From positions 1 through 46,618 of the forward strand of contig JAYEKM010000009.1 in the NCBI GenBank assembly GCA_034661035.1: DNA of 46,618 nt, written 5' to 3'. Position 1 is the first letter of the stretch. Each line of letters starts with the position of its first letter. This document shows positions 1-6,277 of the stretch, piece by piece. The notes under the pieces were generated by a model. The model was not told the DNA's origin and searched no databases. It saw only the letters and a list, made by a program, of their open reading frames with translations. This DNA comes from JAGYLJ01 sp034661035. Its GTDB lineage: Bacteria > Patescibacteriota > Minisyncoccia > Phycocordibacterales > UBA12079. The translations under genes were made by a program, and so were the position numbers.

Positions 1-207
1 ATTGAATTAAAACAGGAAGTTTTTTTAATGTTAAGTAAAATAGATATAAAATACAGAGAAGTTTTAATTCTTAAATTTTTAGAAGAAAAAAGTTATCGAG
101 AGATGTCTGATATTTTAAGGAAGCCAGAAGGAACAATCGCCACTTTGATAAATCGTGCTAAAAAAGAATTTTTAAAAATTTTAGAAAAACAATATGAAGG
201 AAAATAA
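1..207 (+). CDS. RNA polymerase sigma factor, ECF-like, C-terminal fragment (region 4)
   Basis: This is the 3' part of an open frame that enters from the left edge (frame 1, stop TAA at 205-207, 68 codons visible). The translation has the layout of sigma-70 region 4: a helix ending in KYREVLILKF, then a helix-turn-helix (SYREMSDILRKPEGTIATLI) and a basic C-terminal helix (NRAKKEFLKIL). Region 4 normally binds the -35 element. The stop overlaps the start of the next gene by 14 nt, which suggests translational coupling with the downstream membrane protein, as is usual for sigma/anti-sigma pairs. The N-terminal region 2 lies outside the window, so the exact sigma group cannot be given. Confidence 0.8.
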   Translation: MELKQEVFLMLSKIDIKYREVLILKFLEEKSYREMSDILRKPEGTIATLINRAKKEFLKILEKQYEGK

Positions 208-988
208 ATTAGCAGAAAAAATAATAAACAAAATAAAAAACGAGGGCGTCAAACCGATCTCTCGTTGGAAATTTGTTATGAAAGATTCTTTATTCTGGGG
301 AGCTTTCATGGCCTCTATTTTAATTGGAGGGATGGCTGTTTCTATCATTTTAAATACTCTTTTAAATAATGATTGGGATTTATATATGCAATTGAGTGGA
401 GGTTTAAGTAAATTTATTGTAATAACACTACCTTACTTTTGGTTAATTTTATTGGGAATTTTTGTGGTAATTGCCTATTTAAATATCCAAAATACTAAAA
501 AAGCTTACAAGCATAGTTTTAAAGTTATTATTGGGGGAGTTATCTTGATGAGTTTCTTACTAGGTCTAACTTTTTATAACCTAGGATTAGCTTCATCTTT
601 TGATAAAAGATTTATTCAAAAATTACCTTCTCGTGTTCATCAAATAGCAGATCCGCGTTTAGGAGTCTGGCAGAAACCTGAGGAAGGTTTTTTGGTTGGT
701 GAGATTCAAGAGTTTGATGAAAATAATCTAAGCATTGTAGATTTTGAAGGGAATTTGTGGGAAATAAGTTTAACGTCAGAATTAAAAGAATATCTTTTCC
801 CTATTTTATTACAATCTAATATCAAGAAAATAAGGGTAATGGGACAGTTAAACTTAGAGCAGTGTCATAATTGTTTTTGTGCTTCAGTAATTAGGCCTTT
901 GTCTCCTCAAAGAGGAATGATGATAAATCAATTAAACAAAATTCCTAAAGGGGAACTCCAAGGAATGATGAAAAGAAAAGAGATTTAA
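194..988 (+). CDS. Membrane protein coupled to sigma factor (possible anti-sigma factor)
   Basis: 264 aa. A short basic cytoplasmic N-terminus (about 1-32) is followed by three predicted membrane helices: about 33-55, 73-95 and 109-130. A soluble C-terminal domain of about 130 residues follows, with a CHNCFC cysteine cluster near residue 222. The start ATG lies inside the last codons of the sigma factor gene, a 14-nt overlap. I do not recognise the family. The gene pairing, the N-terminal cytoplasmic segment and the extracytoplasmic tail fit a membrane anti-sigma factor that holds the ECF factor until a signal arrives, but there is no recognisable zinc-binding anti-sigma motif (HxxxCxxC), so the role is inferred from context only. 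Confidence 0.6.
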   Translation: MKENKLAEKIINKIKNEGVKPISRWKFVMKDSLFWGAFMASILIGGMAVSIILNTLLNNDWDLYMQLSGGLSKFIVITLPYFWLILLGIFVVIAYLNIQNTKKAYKHSFKVIIGGVILMSFLLGLTFYNLGLASSFDKRFIQKLPSRVHQIADPRLGVWQKPEEGFLVGEIQEFDENNLSIVDFEGNLWEISLTSELKEYLFPILLQSNIKKIRVMGQLNLEQCHNCFCASVIRPLSPQRGMMINQLNKIPKGELQGMMKRKEI

Positions 989-1018
989 TTTATTTGAAAG
1001 AAATTTTTAATTTGTTCG

Positions 1019-1047
1019 TAATAATAGATACAGGGTACCTATTATTA
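1019..1047 (+). other. Imperfect inverted repeat between two genes
   Basis: TAATAATAG at 1019-1027 pairs with CTATTATTA at 1039-1047, with a further TAC/GTA pair inside. It lies 20 nt before the start of the next gene. It has no U-run, so it could be an operator or an mRNA processing/stability hairpin rather than a terminator. Confidence 0.4.
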
Positions 1048-1067
1048 AAAGTTTAATTTAAAAAAAT

Positions 1068-1496
1068 ATGAAAAAAGAAAAAGTTATTGGTTTAGGGTTA
1101 TTATCATTATTTCTAATCGCTGGGGTTAGCACAGTTTTTGCTAACGGTTATGGTGGTGGAGTTGACAGGGAAGCAAGACAGGCGACTATGGAAGAACATA
1201 AAGCTCAAATGGGAGAAATTTTTGAAAATGGAACTTACAGTGATTGGGTTAATTTTTCAAATCAAAATTTAGAAGAAAAAATTTCCGGTATGAGAGAACG
1301 ACATACTGAGAGAATGAGCCAAATTACTTCTGAAAATTGGGAAGGATTCACTGAAGCGCATAGATTAATGATTGCAGGAGATGTAGATGGGGCTAAGGCG
1401 ATTTTTGAGGAATTAGGAATTGAGAAAAGAATGGGAAAAGGTATGGGTGAAGGAGGACATTTTAAAGGAGCAGGTGGCTCAAGATTTAATCGCTAA
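1068..1496 (+). CDS. Small secreted protein, unknown function
   Basis: 142 aa. The N-terminus is a clear signal peptide: basic MKKEK, a hydrophobic core at about residues 6-24, and a VFA-N cleavage site near residue 25. The mature part is helical and highly charged, rich in Met, Glu, His and Arg (MRERHTERMSQ), and ends in a Gly-rich tail (about 122-142). Small secreted Met/His-rich helical proteins of this kind occur near ECF sigma genes, and the preceding sigma/membrane-protein pair suggests an envelope-stress role, but no family motif is certain. There is no clear Shine-Dalgarno in front of the ATG. An intrinsic terminator follows directly. Confidence 0.7.
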   Translation: MKKEKVIGLGLLSLFLIAGVSTVFANGYGGGVDREARQATMEEHKAQMGEIFENGTYSDWVNFSNQNLEEKISGMRERHTERMSQITSENWEGFTEAHRLMIAGDVDGAKAIFEELGIEKRMGKGMGEGGHFKGAGGSRFNR

Positions 1497-1510
1497 TAAA
1501 AACTCCTAAA

Positions 1511-1540
1511 AAACCGTCTGCCTTAGGCAGACGGTTTTTT
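1511..1540 (+). terminator. Rho-independent terminator
   Basis: A 12-bp stem (AAACCGTCTGCC with GGCAGACGGTTT) has a three-base loop and runs into a T-run (TTTTTT). It ends the transcript of the small secreted protein gene 15 nt after its stop. Because the stem is A-rich on the left it may also work in the minus direction. Confidence 0.9.
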
Positions 1541-1644
1541 ATTGTTAAAATAAAGATTGATTTTAGTTAACTTACCGTGTATTATATCAATATTAAATCG
1601 CTTCGGCGTTTTTTTATTTGGAATATTGTGGTTTATTAGAAAAA

Positions 1645-1753
1645 CCCTATTAAATACCATTTGAGTTTAAAAAACTCAAATGATTCAAATTTTGCAAAAT
1701 TTGATTTAACAGGGTGATATTTTTCTAACTCACTTTATTCGTAAGAAAAATAT
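1645..1753 (+). repeat. Structured intergenic repeat, copy 1
   Basis: The outer arms are CCCTATTAAAT (1645-1655) and ATTTAACAGGG (1704-1714). Inside are a perfect hairpin (CATTTGAGTTT / AAACTCAAATG) and an 18-base palindrome (CAAATTTTGCAAAATTTG). A second hairpin follows at 1717-1753 (ATATTTTTCT / AGAAAAATAT). The outer arms pair better as minus-strand RNA (G-U wobble) than as plus-strand RNA (A-C mismatch). Copy 2 follows immediately. Confidence 0.85.
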
Positions 1754-1755
1754 AA

Positions 1756-1920
1756 CCCTATTAAATACCATTTGAATTTAAAAAACTCAAATGATTCAAA
1801 TTTCTTCCTAAACCAAAACAAGGTTTTGGTCGGACGAACAATTTTTACAAATTGTTTTAGTCGAAATTTGATTTAACAGGGTAATATTTTTCTAACTCAT
1901 TTTATTCGTAAGAAAAATAT
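1756..1920 (+). repeat. Structured intergenic repeat, copy 2 (expanded)
   Basis: This copy is nearly identical to copy 1 at both ends, with arms at 1756-1766 and 1871-1881. The central palindrome has been replaced by a longer branched insert containing two more hairpins: ACCAAAAC / GTTTTGGT, and AACAATTT / AAATTGTT. Its last hairpin arm ends next to the start codon of typA. With copy 1 it fills the whole 380-base gap between the terminator at 1540 and typA, apart from about 100 featureless AT-rich bases at 1541-1644. Confidence 0.85.
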
Positions 1921-1921
1921 T
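1883..1921 (+). promoter_or_regulatory. Hairpin abutting the typA start codon
   Basis: AATATTTTTCT at 1883-1893 pairs perfectly (11 bp) with AGAAAAATATT at 1911-1921, with a 17-base loop. The right arm ends on the base before the ATG at 1922. No Shine-Dalgarno is present. An all-AU stem at the start codon would melt easily with temperature and could gate initiation. Whether it does so is inference. Confidence 0.55.
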
Positions 1922-3700
1922 ATGGAAATTAGAAATATTGCAATTATTGCCCATGTTGATCATGGGAAAACTACTATTACCGATGCTATTATGCGACAGG
2001 CGGGGATGTTTACTGCTGGAATGAGTATGGATACTGATAAACTAGAACAAGAAAGAGGTATCACTATCTACTCCAAAAATACTTCTCTTTTTTACAAAGA
2101 CATAAAAATAAATATAGTTGATACTCCAGGACATGCTGATTTTGGCTCTGAGGTAGAACGAGTTCTTCGTTCCATTGATTCAGTCCTCTTGGTAGTTGAT
2201 GCTCAAGAGGGACCAATGCCACAGACCAGATTTGTTTTAAAAAAATCACTAGAGCTTGGATTAAAACCAATTGTTGTTATCAATAAAATAGATAAACCAG
2301 CCGCCAATCCAAAACAAGCAGAAGAGGACGTTTACGAATTATTTATGGAGTTGGGAGCTAATAATGAACAACTTGATTTTACAACTGTTTATTCGATTGG
2401 TCGTGAGGGGGTTGCTAAAATGAAATTAGAAGATGACTTTAAAGATTTAACTCCTCTTCTAGATACCATCTTATCTGAAGTTTCTCCTGCTCCAGCAGAT
2501 TTAACAACTCCTCTTAAAGCTCAGGTATTTAATTTAGCTTATGATAACTTCCTTGGCAGATTAGCTGTTTGTCGAATTTATAACGGAACCCTAAAGGACG
2601 GTAGTGCTATTTTTGTAAAAAAGCCTACAGGAGAAATGAGAAAGGGGAAAATTACGAAATTATTTACTTTTAAAGGGGTGTCTCGCGAAGAAGTTAAAGA
2701 AGCTACCGCAGGTGATATTGTGATGATTGCTGGTTTACCAGATGCCTTTATTGGAGAGACTATTATGACAGACGAAAACACAGAGCCAATGATTGCTATA
2801 AAAATTGATGAGCCAACGATTAATCTGGACTTCTTGGTTAATAATTCTCCTTTCGCTGGCAGGGAAGGTAAATATGTTACGGGGCGACAAATTGGTGAAC
2901 GCTTAGAAAAAGAACTTGAAATCAATGTTGGTTTAGAAGTTGATTTTTCTGGTGGAAATTTTAAGGTGGCTGGAAGAGGAGAGTTACACATTGCTGTTTT
3001 ACTTGAGAATATGAGAAGAGAAGGCTATGAACTTCAGGTCTCACAACCCCGTATTATTATAAAAGAGAAAGATGGAGAAAAATTTGAACCATATGAAGAG
3101 TTAACCATCGATGTTCCTAGTGAGTTTCAAGGTTCTATTATAGAAAAATTAGGTAAGAGGAAAGGGTCATTATCTAAGATGAAACAATATGAAAACACAG
3201 TTCGTTTAATCTTTGAAATACCAACCAGAGGATTGTTAGGTTATAGAGGTCAATTTATTATTGATACAAAAGGAGAGGGGATTATTTCTAGTCGGGTGAT
3301 TGGATTTAAAAAATATGCAGGGGGAATATCTAAACGAGCTACAGGCTCAATGGTCTCAATGACTTCTGGTAAAGCTCTTGGTTTTTCTTTATATAATTTA
3401 CAAGATAGAGGAGAGTTATACATTGGTGCCAATACTCAAGTTTATGAAGGAATGGTTGTTGGTAATACTTCAAAAGGTGAGGAAATGGTAGTTAATCCTA
3501 CTAAAGGGAAACAATTAACTAATATGCGTTCATCTAGCTCTGATGAAAATATTGTTCTAGTACCACCGAAAGAACTGTCTATCGAATCAGGTCTTGAAAT
3601 AATGACAGATGATGAATATTTAGAAATAACTCCTGAAAGTATTCGTCTCAGAAAACAACATCTTACAGAAACAGACCGCTCAAAAGCAAAAAGAAAATAA
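1922..3700 (+). CDS. typA: Translational GTPase TypA/BipA
   Basis: 592 aa, normal for the family (about 600). It is an EF-G-like GTPase that binds 70S ribosomes, helps 50S assembly and is needed under cold or stress. The G-domain motifs are intact: P-loop AHVDHGKT at residues 10-17, switch I ERGITI at 44-49, DTPGH at 67-71, and NKID at 121-124. After these come an EF-Tu-like domain 2 (about 200-290), domains III and V, and the BipA-specific C-terminal domain (about 480-592, including NMRSSSSDE). It is transcribed alone on the plus strand. It has no Shine-Dalgarno, and its leader is a duplicated structured repeat whose last hairpin touches the start codon. Confidence 0.97.
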   Translation: MEIRNIAIIAHVDHGKTTITDAIMRQAGMFTAGMSMDTDKLEQERGITIYSKNTSLFYKDIKINIVDTPGHADFGSEVERVLRSIDSVLLVVDAQEGPMPQTRFVLKKSLELGLKPIVVINKIDKPAANPKQAEEDVYELFMELGANNEQLDFTTVYSIGREGVAKMKLEDDFKDLTPLLDTILSEVSPAPADLTTPLKAQVFNLAYDNFLGRLAVCRIYNGTLKDGSAIFVKKPTGEMRKGKITKLFTFKGVSREEVKEATAGDIVMIAGLPDAFIGETIMTDENTEPMIAIKIDEPTINLDFLVNNSPFAGREGKYVTGRQIGERLEKELEINVGLEVDFSGGNFKVAGRGELHIAVLLENMRREGYELQVSQPRIIIKEKDGEKFEPYEELTIDVPSEFQGSIIEKLGKRKGSLSKMKQYENTVRLIFEIPTRGLLGYRGQFIIDTKGEGIISSRVIGFKKYAGGISKRATGSMVSMTSGKALGFSLYNLQDRGELYIGANTQVYEGMVVGNTSKGEEMVVNPTKGKQLTNMRSSSSDENIVLVPPKELSIESGLEIMTDDEYLEITPESIRLRKQHLTETDRSKAKRK

Positions 3701-3720
3701 AAAATAAATACCTTAAATAT

Positions 3721-3960
3721 CTATTTTTTATTTATATTTATACTTAAAACAAGCAAGGCTACTATTAAGGAGATTAGGTTTATTATAGCTAAAGTAATTA
3801 AACCAGTTTTGAAACCATCTATTACTAGTAAGAGTACACCAACGGAGTAAATAATTATAAAATTTATGGAGAGAGATCTTCCTCTTTTTAAAGATACAAA
3901 AAACTGATAAACCCAAGCCAAGACAATTATAATTAGCCCTATATTAGTAAGAGTTAACAT
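3721..3960 (-). CDS. Small three-helix membrane protein
   Basis: 79 aa. It has three hydrophobic segments at about residues 5-22, 32-50 and 54-74, separated by short loops. The first loop is basic (SLKRGRSLS) and the tail is short and basic. It starts 5 nt after the stop of the upstream minus-strand gene (3966-4211), another three-helix protein of the same size. The two are probably co-transcribed and may assemble together, similar in scale to semi-SWEET or other half-transporters, though I see no diagnostic motif. Its stop converges with typA over a 20-nt AT-rich gap that can form a weak bidirectional hairpin. Confidence 0.65.
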   Translation of the reverse strand: MLTLTNIGLIIIVLAWVYQFFVSLKRGRSLSINFIIIYSVGVLLLVIDGFKTGLITLAIINLISLIVALLVLSININKK

Positions 3961-3965
3961 ATATT

Positions 3966-4211
3966 TTATCTACGTTTATAGACTAACCAAATTGATAATA
4001 GGGCAGAGACAGTGGCTATAAAGAAGAGAACTTGGAGTAGTTCTCCGTTGATTGAGTAATTATAATACCTAACAGCATCATAAAATACATAAATACCAAA
4101 AGTTAAGGCAAAACCATAACCAGCCATTCTCTTTTTTGAGATAGCTATTCTAAGAGAAATTAAAACAATGATTGCTTCTAAAAATATTGAAAGTGTTTGT
4201 AACGTGAACAT
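3966..4211 (-). CDS. Small three-helix membrane protein
   Basis: 81 aa, with predicted membrane helices at about 7-23, 31-48 and 58-76 and a basic tail (VYKRR). It is the first gene of a two-gene minus-strand unit with the preceding small membrane protein (5-nt gap). I do not recognise a family. The matched size and topology suggest the two products form a hetero-oligomer. The upstream region is the inverted-repeat element at 4212-4380. Confidence 0.65.
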   Translation of the reverse strand: MFTLQTLSIFLEAIIVLISLRIAISKKRMAGYGFALTFGIYVFYDAVRYYNYSINGELLQVLFFIATVSALLSIWLVYKRR

Positions 4212-4380
4212 AATAATTTACCCTATTAAATATAATTTGACTCTTTACCCAATCTCATTAATTGATTTTATTAAGGATGTTAATTTTAATTTACCTTGTT
4301 TTTTGTTTATCAAATTTTAATTTTATTTTTTATCTGTTTTTACGGGATGAAAAATAAAATTATTTAATAGGGTTAATTAT
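4212..4380. repeat. Inverted-repeat (MITE-like) intergenic element
   Basis: A perfect 11-bp terminal inverted repeat, CCCTATTAAAT at 4221-4231 and ATTTAATAGGG at 4362-4372, extends imperfectly on both sides to about 25 bp. The same CCCTATTAAAT end starts both repeats in front of typA. Near the right end is a long AT hairpin (ATTTTATTTTTTATC with GATGAAAAATAAAAT). The centre is non-coding. Confidence 0.75.
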
Positions 4381-4431
4381 AGCACTTAAAATCTTTATCT
4401 ACCTCTTATTTATCCACATTTATTAAAAATA

Positions 4432-4462
4432 AAAAACCGTTCAAAAGAAAAAGAACGGTTTT
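4432..4462 (-). terminator. Rho-independent terminator
   Basis: The stem AAAACCGTTC / GAACGGTTTT is followed, on the minus strand, by a T-run (TTTTTTATTTTT on that strand). It ends the transcript of the Cys-rich protein gene located just upstream on the minus strand. Confidence 0.85.
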
Positions 4463-4503
4463 CTTTTGAGCGGTTATTTTTTAGTTGACCTCTTAGGAGG
4501 ATT

Positions 4504-4764
4504 TCAGCGGGCTCGGAGTTCCTCTGATTCATCAAAACGGTCATCCGTCATGATTTTGTTCGGAAAAAATTTTTGAGTTTCTCGACAGTTGTCACAGAGG
4601 CAATCAATCATACTGTGACGCTTGTCTGCAAAGAGTTGTTGGTAATCCTCTGTTGTGTAAAGGACACAGGTCTTATTTTTATCGCAATCATAACATTTTT
4701 TGTCCCTGCCTTCTTCTACACAACCAACGACACAATCACAACTTGAACATCTTAAAAATAACAT
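4504..4764 (-). CDS. Cys-rich small protein, probable zinc-binding
   Basis: 86 aa with ten cysteines in paired clusters: CSSCDC and GC (residues 6-15), CYDC and C (about 24-33), and CLC-DNC (about 56-60). This layout suggests two zinc ribbons or a metal cluster. The rest is charged and soluble, with no membrane segment. A strong Shine-Dalgarno (AAAGGAGGGG) lies just before the ATG and the gene has its own terminator, unlike most neighbours. Base composition is also richer in G+C than the surroundings. The leader shares a motif with the gene at 17383-17583. Function unknown. Confidence 0.7.
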   Translation of the reverse strand: MLFLRCSSCDCVVGCVEEGRDKKCYDCDKNKTCVLYTTEDYQQLFADKRHSMIDCLCDNCRETQKFFPNKIMTDDRFDESEELRAR

Positions 4765-4806
4765 TTTCCCCTCCTTTGCCCGCCCGTTAGGGTTAGGGCT
4801 TGTTTG
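4765..4806 (-). promoter_or_regulatory. Leader motif shared with another minus-strand gene
   Basis: Read on the minus strand, the leader contains AAGCCCTAACCCTAACGG, then CGGGC and AAAGGAGGGG before the ATG. The leader of the gene at 17383-17583 has AAGCCTTAAACCCTAACGG, then CGGAT and AAGGAGGAGG in the same order and spacing. The match is far longer than a Shine-Dalgarno alone and points to a common regulatory element or common ancestry of the two cassettes. Confidence 0.6.
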
Positions 4807-4892
4807 TAGTTGAAAAGGACACTCATAACCATAATTAAGATAGCATACTTAAACCTTTTTGTTAAGTGTGCTATTTAAAAAATTTTTATCCC

Positions 4893-5081
4893 TTATCTCT
4901 TCTTAGGAACCACAAAAGTAGCTATAAAGTAAATAATAACCCCAGGAATAATAGCTGTCATGACGAGGACTAAAAGCCAGCCTAGTCTTAGAATAACTGG
5001 GTCAACATCAAAGTATTCACCAATCCCACCAATAACACCTGAGACAACTTTATTTTCTTTGCTTCGGTATAGTTTTTTCAT
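4893..5081 (-). CDS. PspC-domain membrane protein
   Basis: 62 aa that match the PspC domain from end to end: the N-terminal LYRSKENKVVSGVIGGIGEY stretch, the DVDPVILRL motif at about 26-34, and one membrane helix with a Pro in the middle (about 35-57) ending in VVPKK. PspC proteins belong to phage-shock type membrane stress systems. No PspA or PspB is nearby. It follows rubrerythrin by 14 nt and is probably part of that transcript. Confidence 0.9.
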   Translation of the reverse strand: MKKLYRSKENKVVSGVIGGIGEYFDVDPVILRLGWLLVLVMTAIIPGVIIYFIATFVVPKKR

Positions 5082-5095
5082 GATGTTTTATTTAT

Positions 5096-5677
5096 CTAAT
5101 AATTTTCGCACTGGACTTGATAGTAAGCTTGGGGATGATCACAGGCAGGGCAGAGAGTTGGAGCTTCAGCTCCTTTATGTAAGTAACCACATTCTCTACA
5201 AATCCATGTTGTTTCAGTTTCTTTTTTGAAAATTGTTTTGTTTTGGACTTGTTCCAAGAGCTTTTTATATCTTTCTTCATGATGTTTTTCTGCTTTAGCT
5301 ATTGATAACAATCTTGTAGCTAATTCGTTTAATCCCTCTTCCTCAGCCACTTTAGCAAATTCAGGATACATGGTTGTTTGTTCGTGGTTTTCACCAGCGA
5401 TGGAAGCCTTTAAATTTTCTTCTGTATTTCCGTAAATTAAAGGTGCAGAAGCTTCTACAACTAATTCTTCCCCAAGCCCTAATTTCTTTTTTAATAATTG
5501 AATTTGTTCAAAAAGTCTTTTAGCATGTGTTTTTTCTTGCTCAGCTGTTTCTAAAAAAACACCGGCAATTTGTTCATAACCTTCCTTTTTTGCAATTTTG
5601 GCGTAAAAAGAGTAACGATTTCTTGCTTGAGATTCACCAATAAAGGCCTTGGTTAAATTTTCAATTGTTTTTTGCAT
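5096..5677 (-). CDS. rbr: Rubrerythrin
   Basis: 193 aa, the usual length. The N-terminal ferritin-like four-helix bundle (about 1-145) carries the di-iron ExxH-type ligands: GESQARNRY near residue 14, ETAEQEKTHA near 43-52, IAGENHE near 93 and KAEKHHEERY near 128. A C-terminal rubredoxin-like domain has the iron ligands C160, C163, C176 and C179 (CxxCG ... CPxC). Rubrerythrin reduces hydrogen peroxide in anaerobes and microaerophiles, using electrons from rubredoxin or a reductase. Neighbours PspC, receivers and hemerythrin fit a stress/oxygen-sensing region. Confidence 0.95.
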   Translation of the reverse strand: MQKTIENLTKAFIGESQARNRYSFYAKIAKKEGYEQIAGVFLETAEQEKTHAKRLFEQIQLLKKKLGLGEELVVEASAPLIYGNTEENLKASIAGENHEQTTMYPEFAKVAEEEGLNELATRLLSIAKAEKHHEERYKKLLEQVQNKTIFKKETETTWICRECGYLHKGAEAPTLCPACDHPQAYYQVQCENY

Positions 5678-5682
5678 AGTTC

Positions 5683-5844
5683 TTATTTTTTCTTACTTAA
5701 TATTCCTATAATAATCATTATTATACCTCCCGTTACCCAAATAGCGAGTTCAATTCCTGTCTGGAAAATTATTCCGACTAGAACCCACACAATTCCAAGT
5801 ACTAAATGTATCCAAGCAGGAAATTTTGCTTTTTTATGTTCCAT
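5683..5844 (-). CDS. Small two-helix membrane protein
   Basis: 53 aa (ATG at 5842-5844, stop at 5683-5685). The peptide begins MEHKKAKFPAWIH, has two hydrophobic segments at about residues 12-27 and 31-48, and ends in SKKK. It sits 5 nt upstream of rubrerythrin on the same strand, so it is likely the first gene of the rubrerythrin-PspC unit. No Shine-Dalgarno is visible, and no family is recognised. Confidence 0.6.
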   Translation of the reverse strand: MEHKKAKFPAWIHLVLGIVWVLVGIIFQTGIELAIWVTGGIIMIIIGILSKKK

Positions 5845-5869
5845 AATTTTGGCAGTTACTTAATAAAGC

Positions 5870-6247
5870 TTAGCTAATTTTTAAGGTATTTTTAACGATT
5901 TTTGGTATGTCAGAGATATGTTGTTGATCTTTGATGAAATAAGCAACAGCTCCTAAAGAAATAGTACTTGAGATTTTTTCTAAATCACCATAGGCGGTTA
6001 GAACAATAACAGGAATATCCTTTAAATCAGGATTACTTTTTATCTTTTTTAGAACCTCTATCCCATCAAGTTTGGGCATTATTATATCTAACAAAATCAA
6101 GTTAGGTTTATTTTCTTGAGCCATTGTTAGACCCTCCTCTCCATCAAAAGATTGCATAACTTCTAATCCTGCTTCCTTGAGTTCATCCTTTAGAGCATTG
6201 GACAGAGTCATTTCATCCTCAATAACTTGAATAGTGATTTTTTTCAT
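5870..6247 (-). CDS. Stand-alone response regulator receiver (CheY-like)
   Basis: 125 aa, a single receiver domain with the acidic pocket E10-D11-E12, phosphoacceptor D54 (LLDIIMP), switch Thr T84 (VLTAYG) and Lys K106 (FIKD). There is no output domain, so it must act through protein contacts or as a phosphate relay. It is 30 nt downstream of the cohesin protein gene on the same strand. The sensor kinase at 10763-13116 is the only kinase in the window and the likely phosphodonor. Confidence 0.92.
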   Translation of the reverse strand: MKKITIQVIEDEMTLSNALKDELKEAGLEVMQSFDGEEGLTMAQENKPNLILLDIIMPKLDGIEVLKKIKSNPDLKDIPVIVLTAYGDLEKISSTISLGAVAYFIKDQQHISDIPKIVKNTLKIS

Positions 6248-6277
6248 GTTTTTTTAAATTAAACAATCTAATAATAC

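Noticed and set aside
1645..1920. CRISPR array
   Set aside because: Only two unequal copies are present, with internal palindromes and no spacers of constant length, and no cas gene is in the window.
2578..2991. Minus-strand ORF of 137 codons inside typA
   Set aside because: It is the antisense shadow of a highly conserved gene, with no start signal and low-complexity Ser/Pro/Ile composition.
5672..5863. Plus-strand 63-codon ORF
   Set aside because: Antisense to the small two-helix membrane protein at 5683-5844, which has the better start and membrane pattern.
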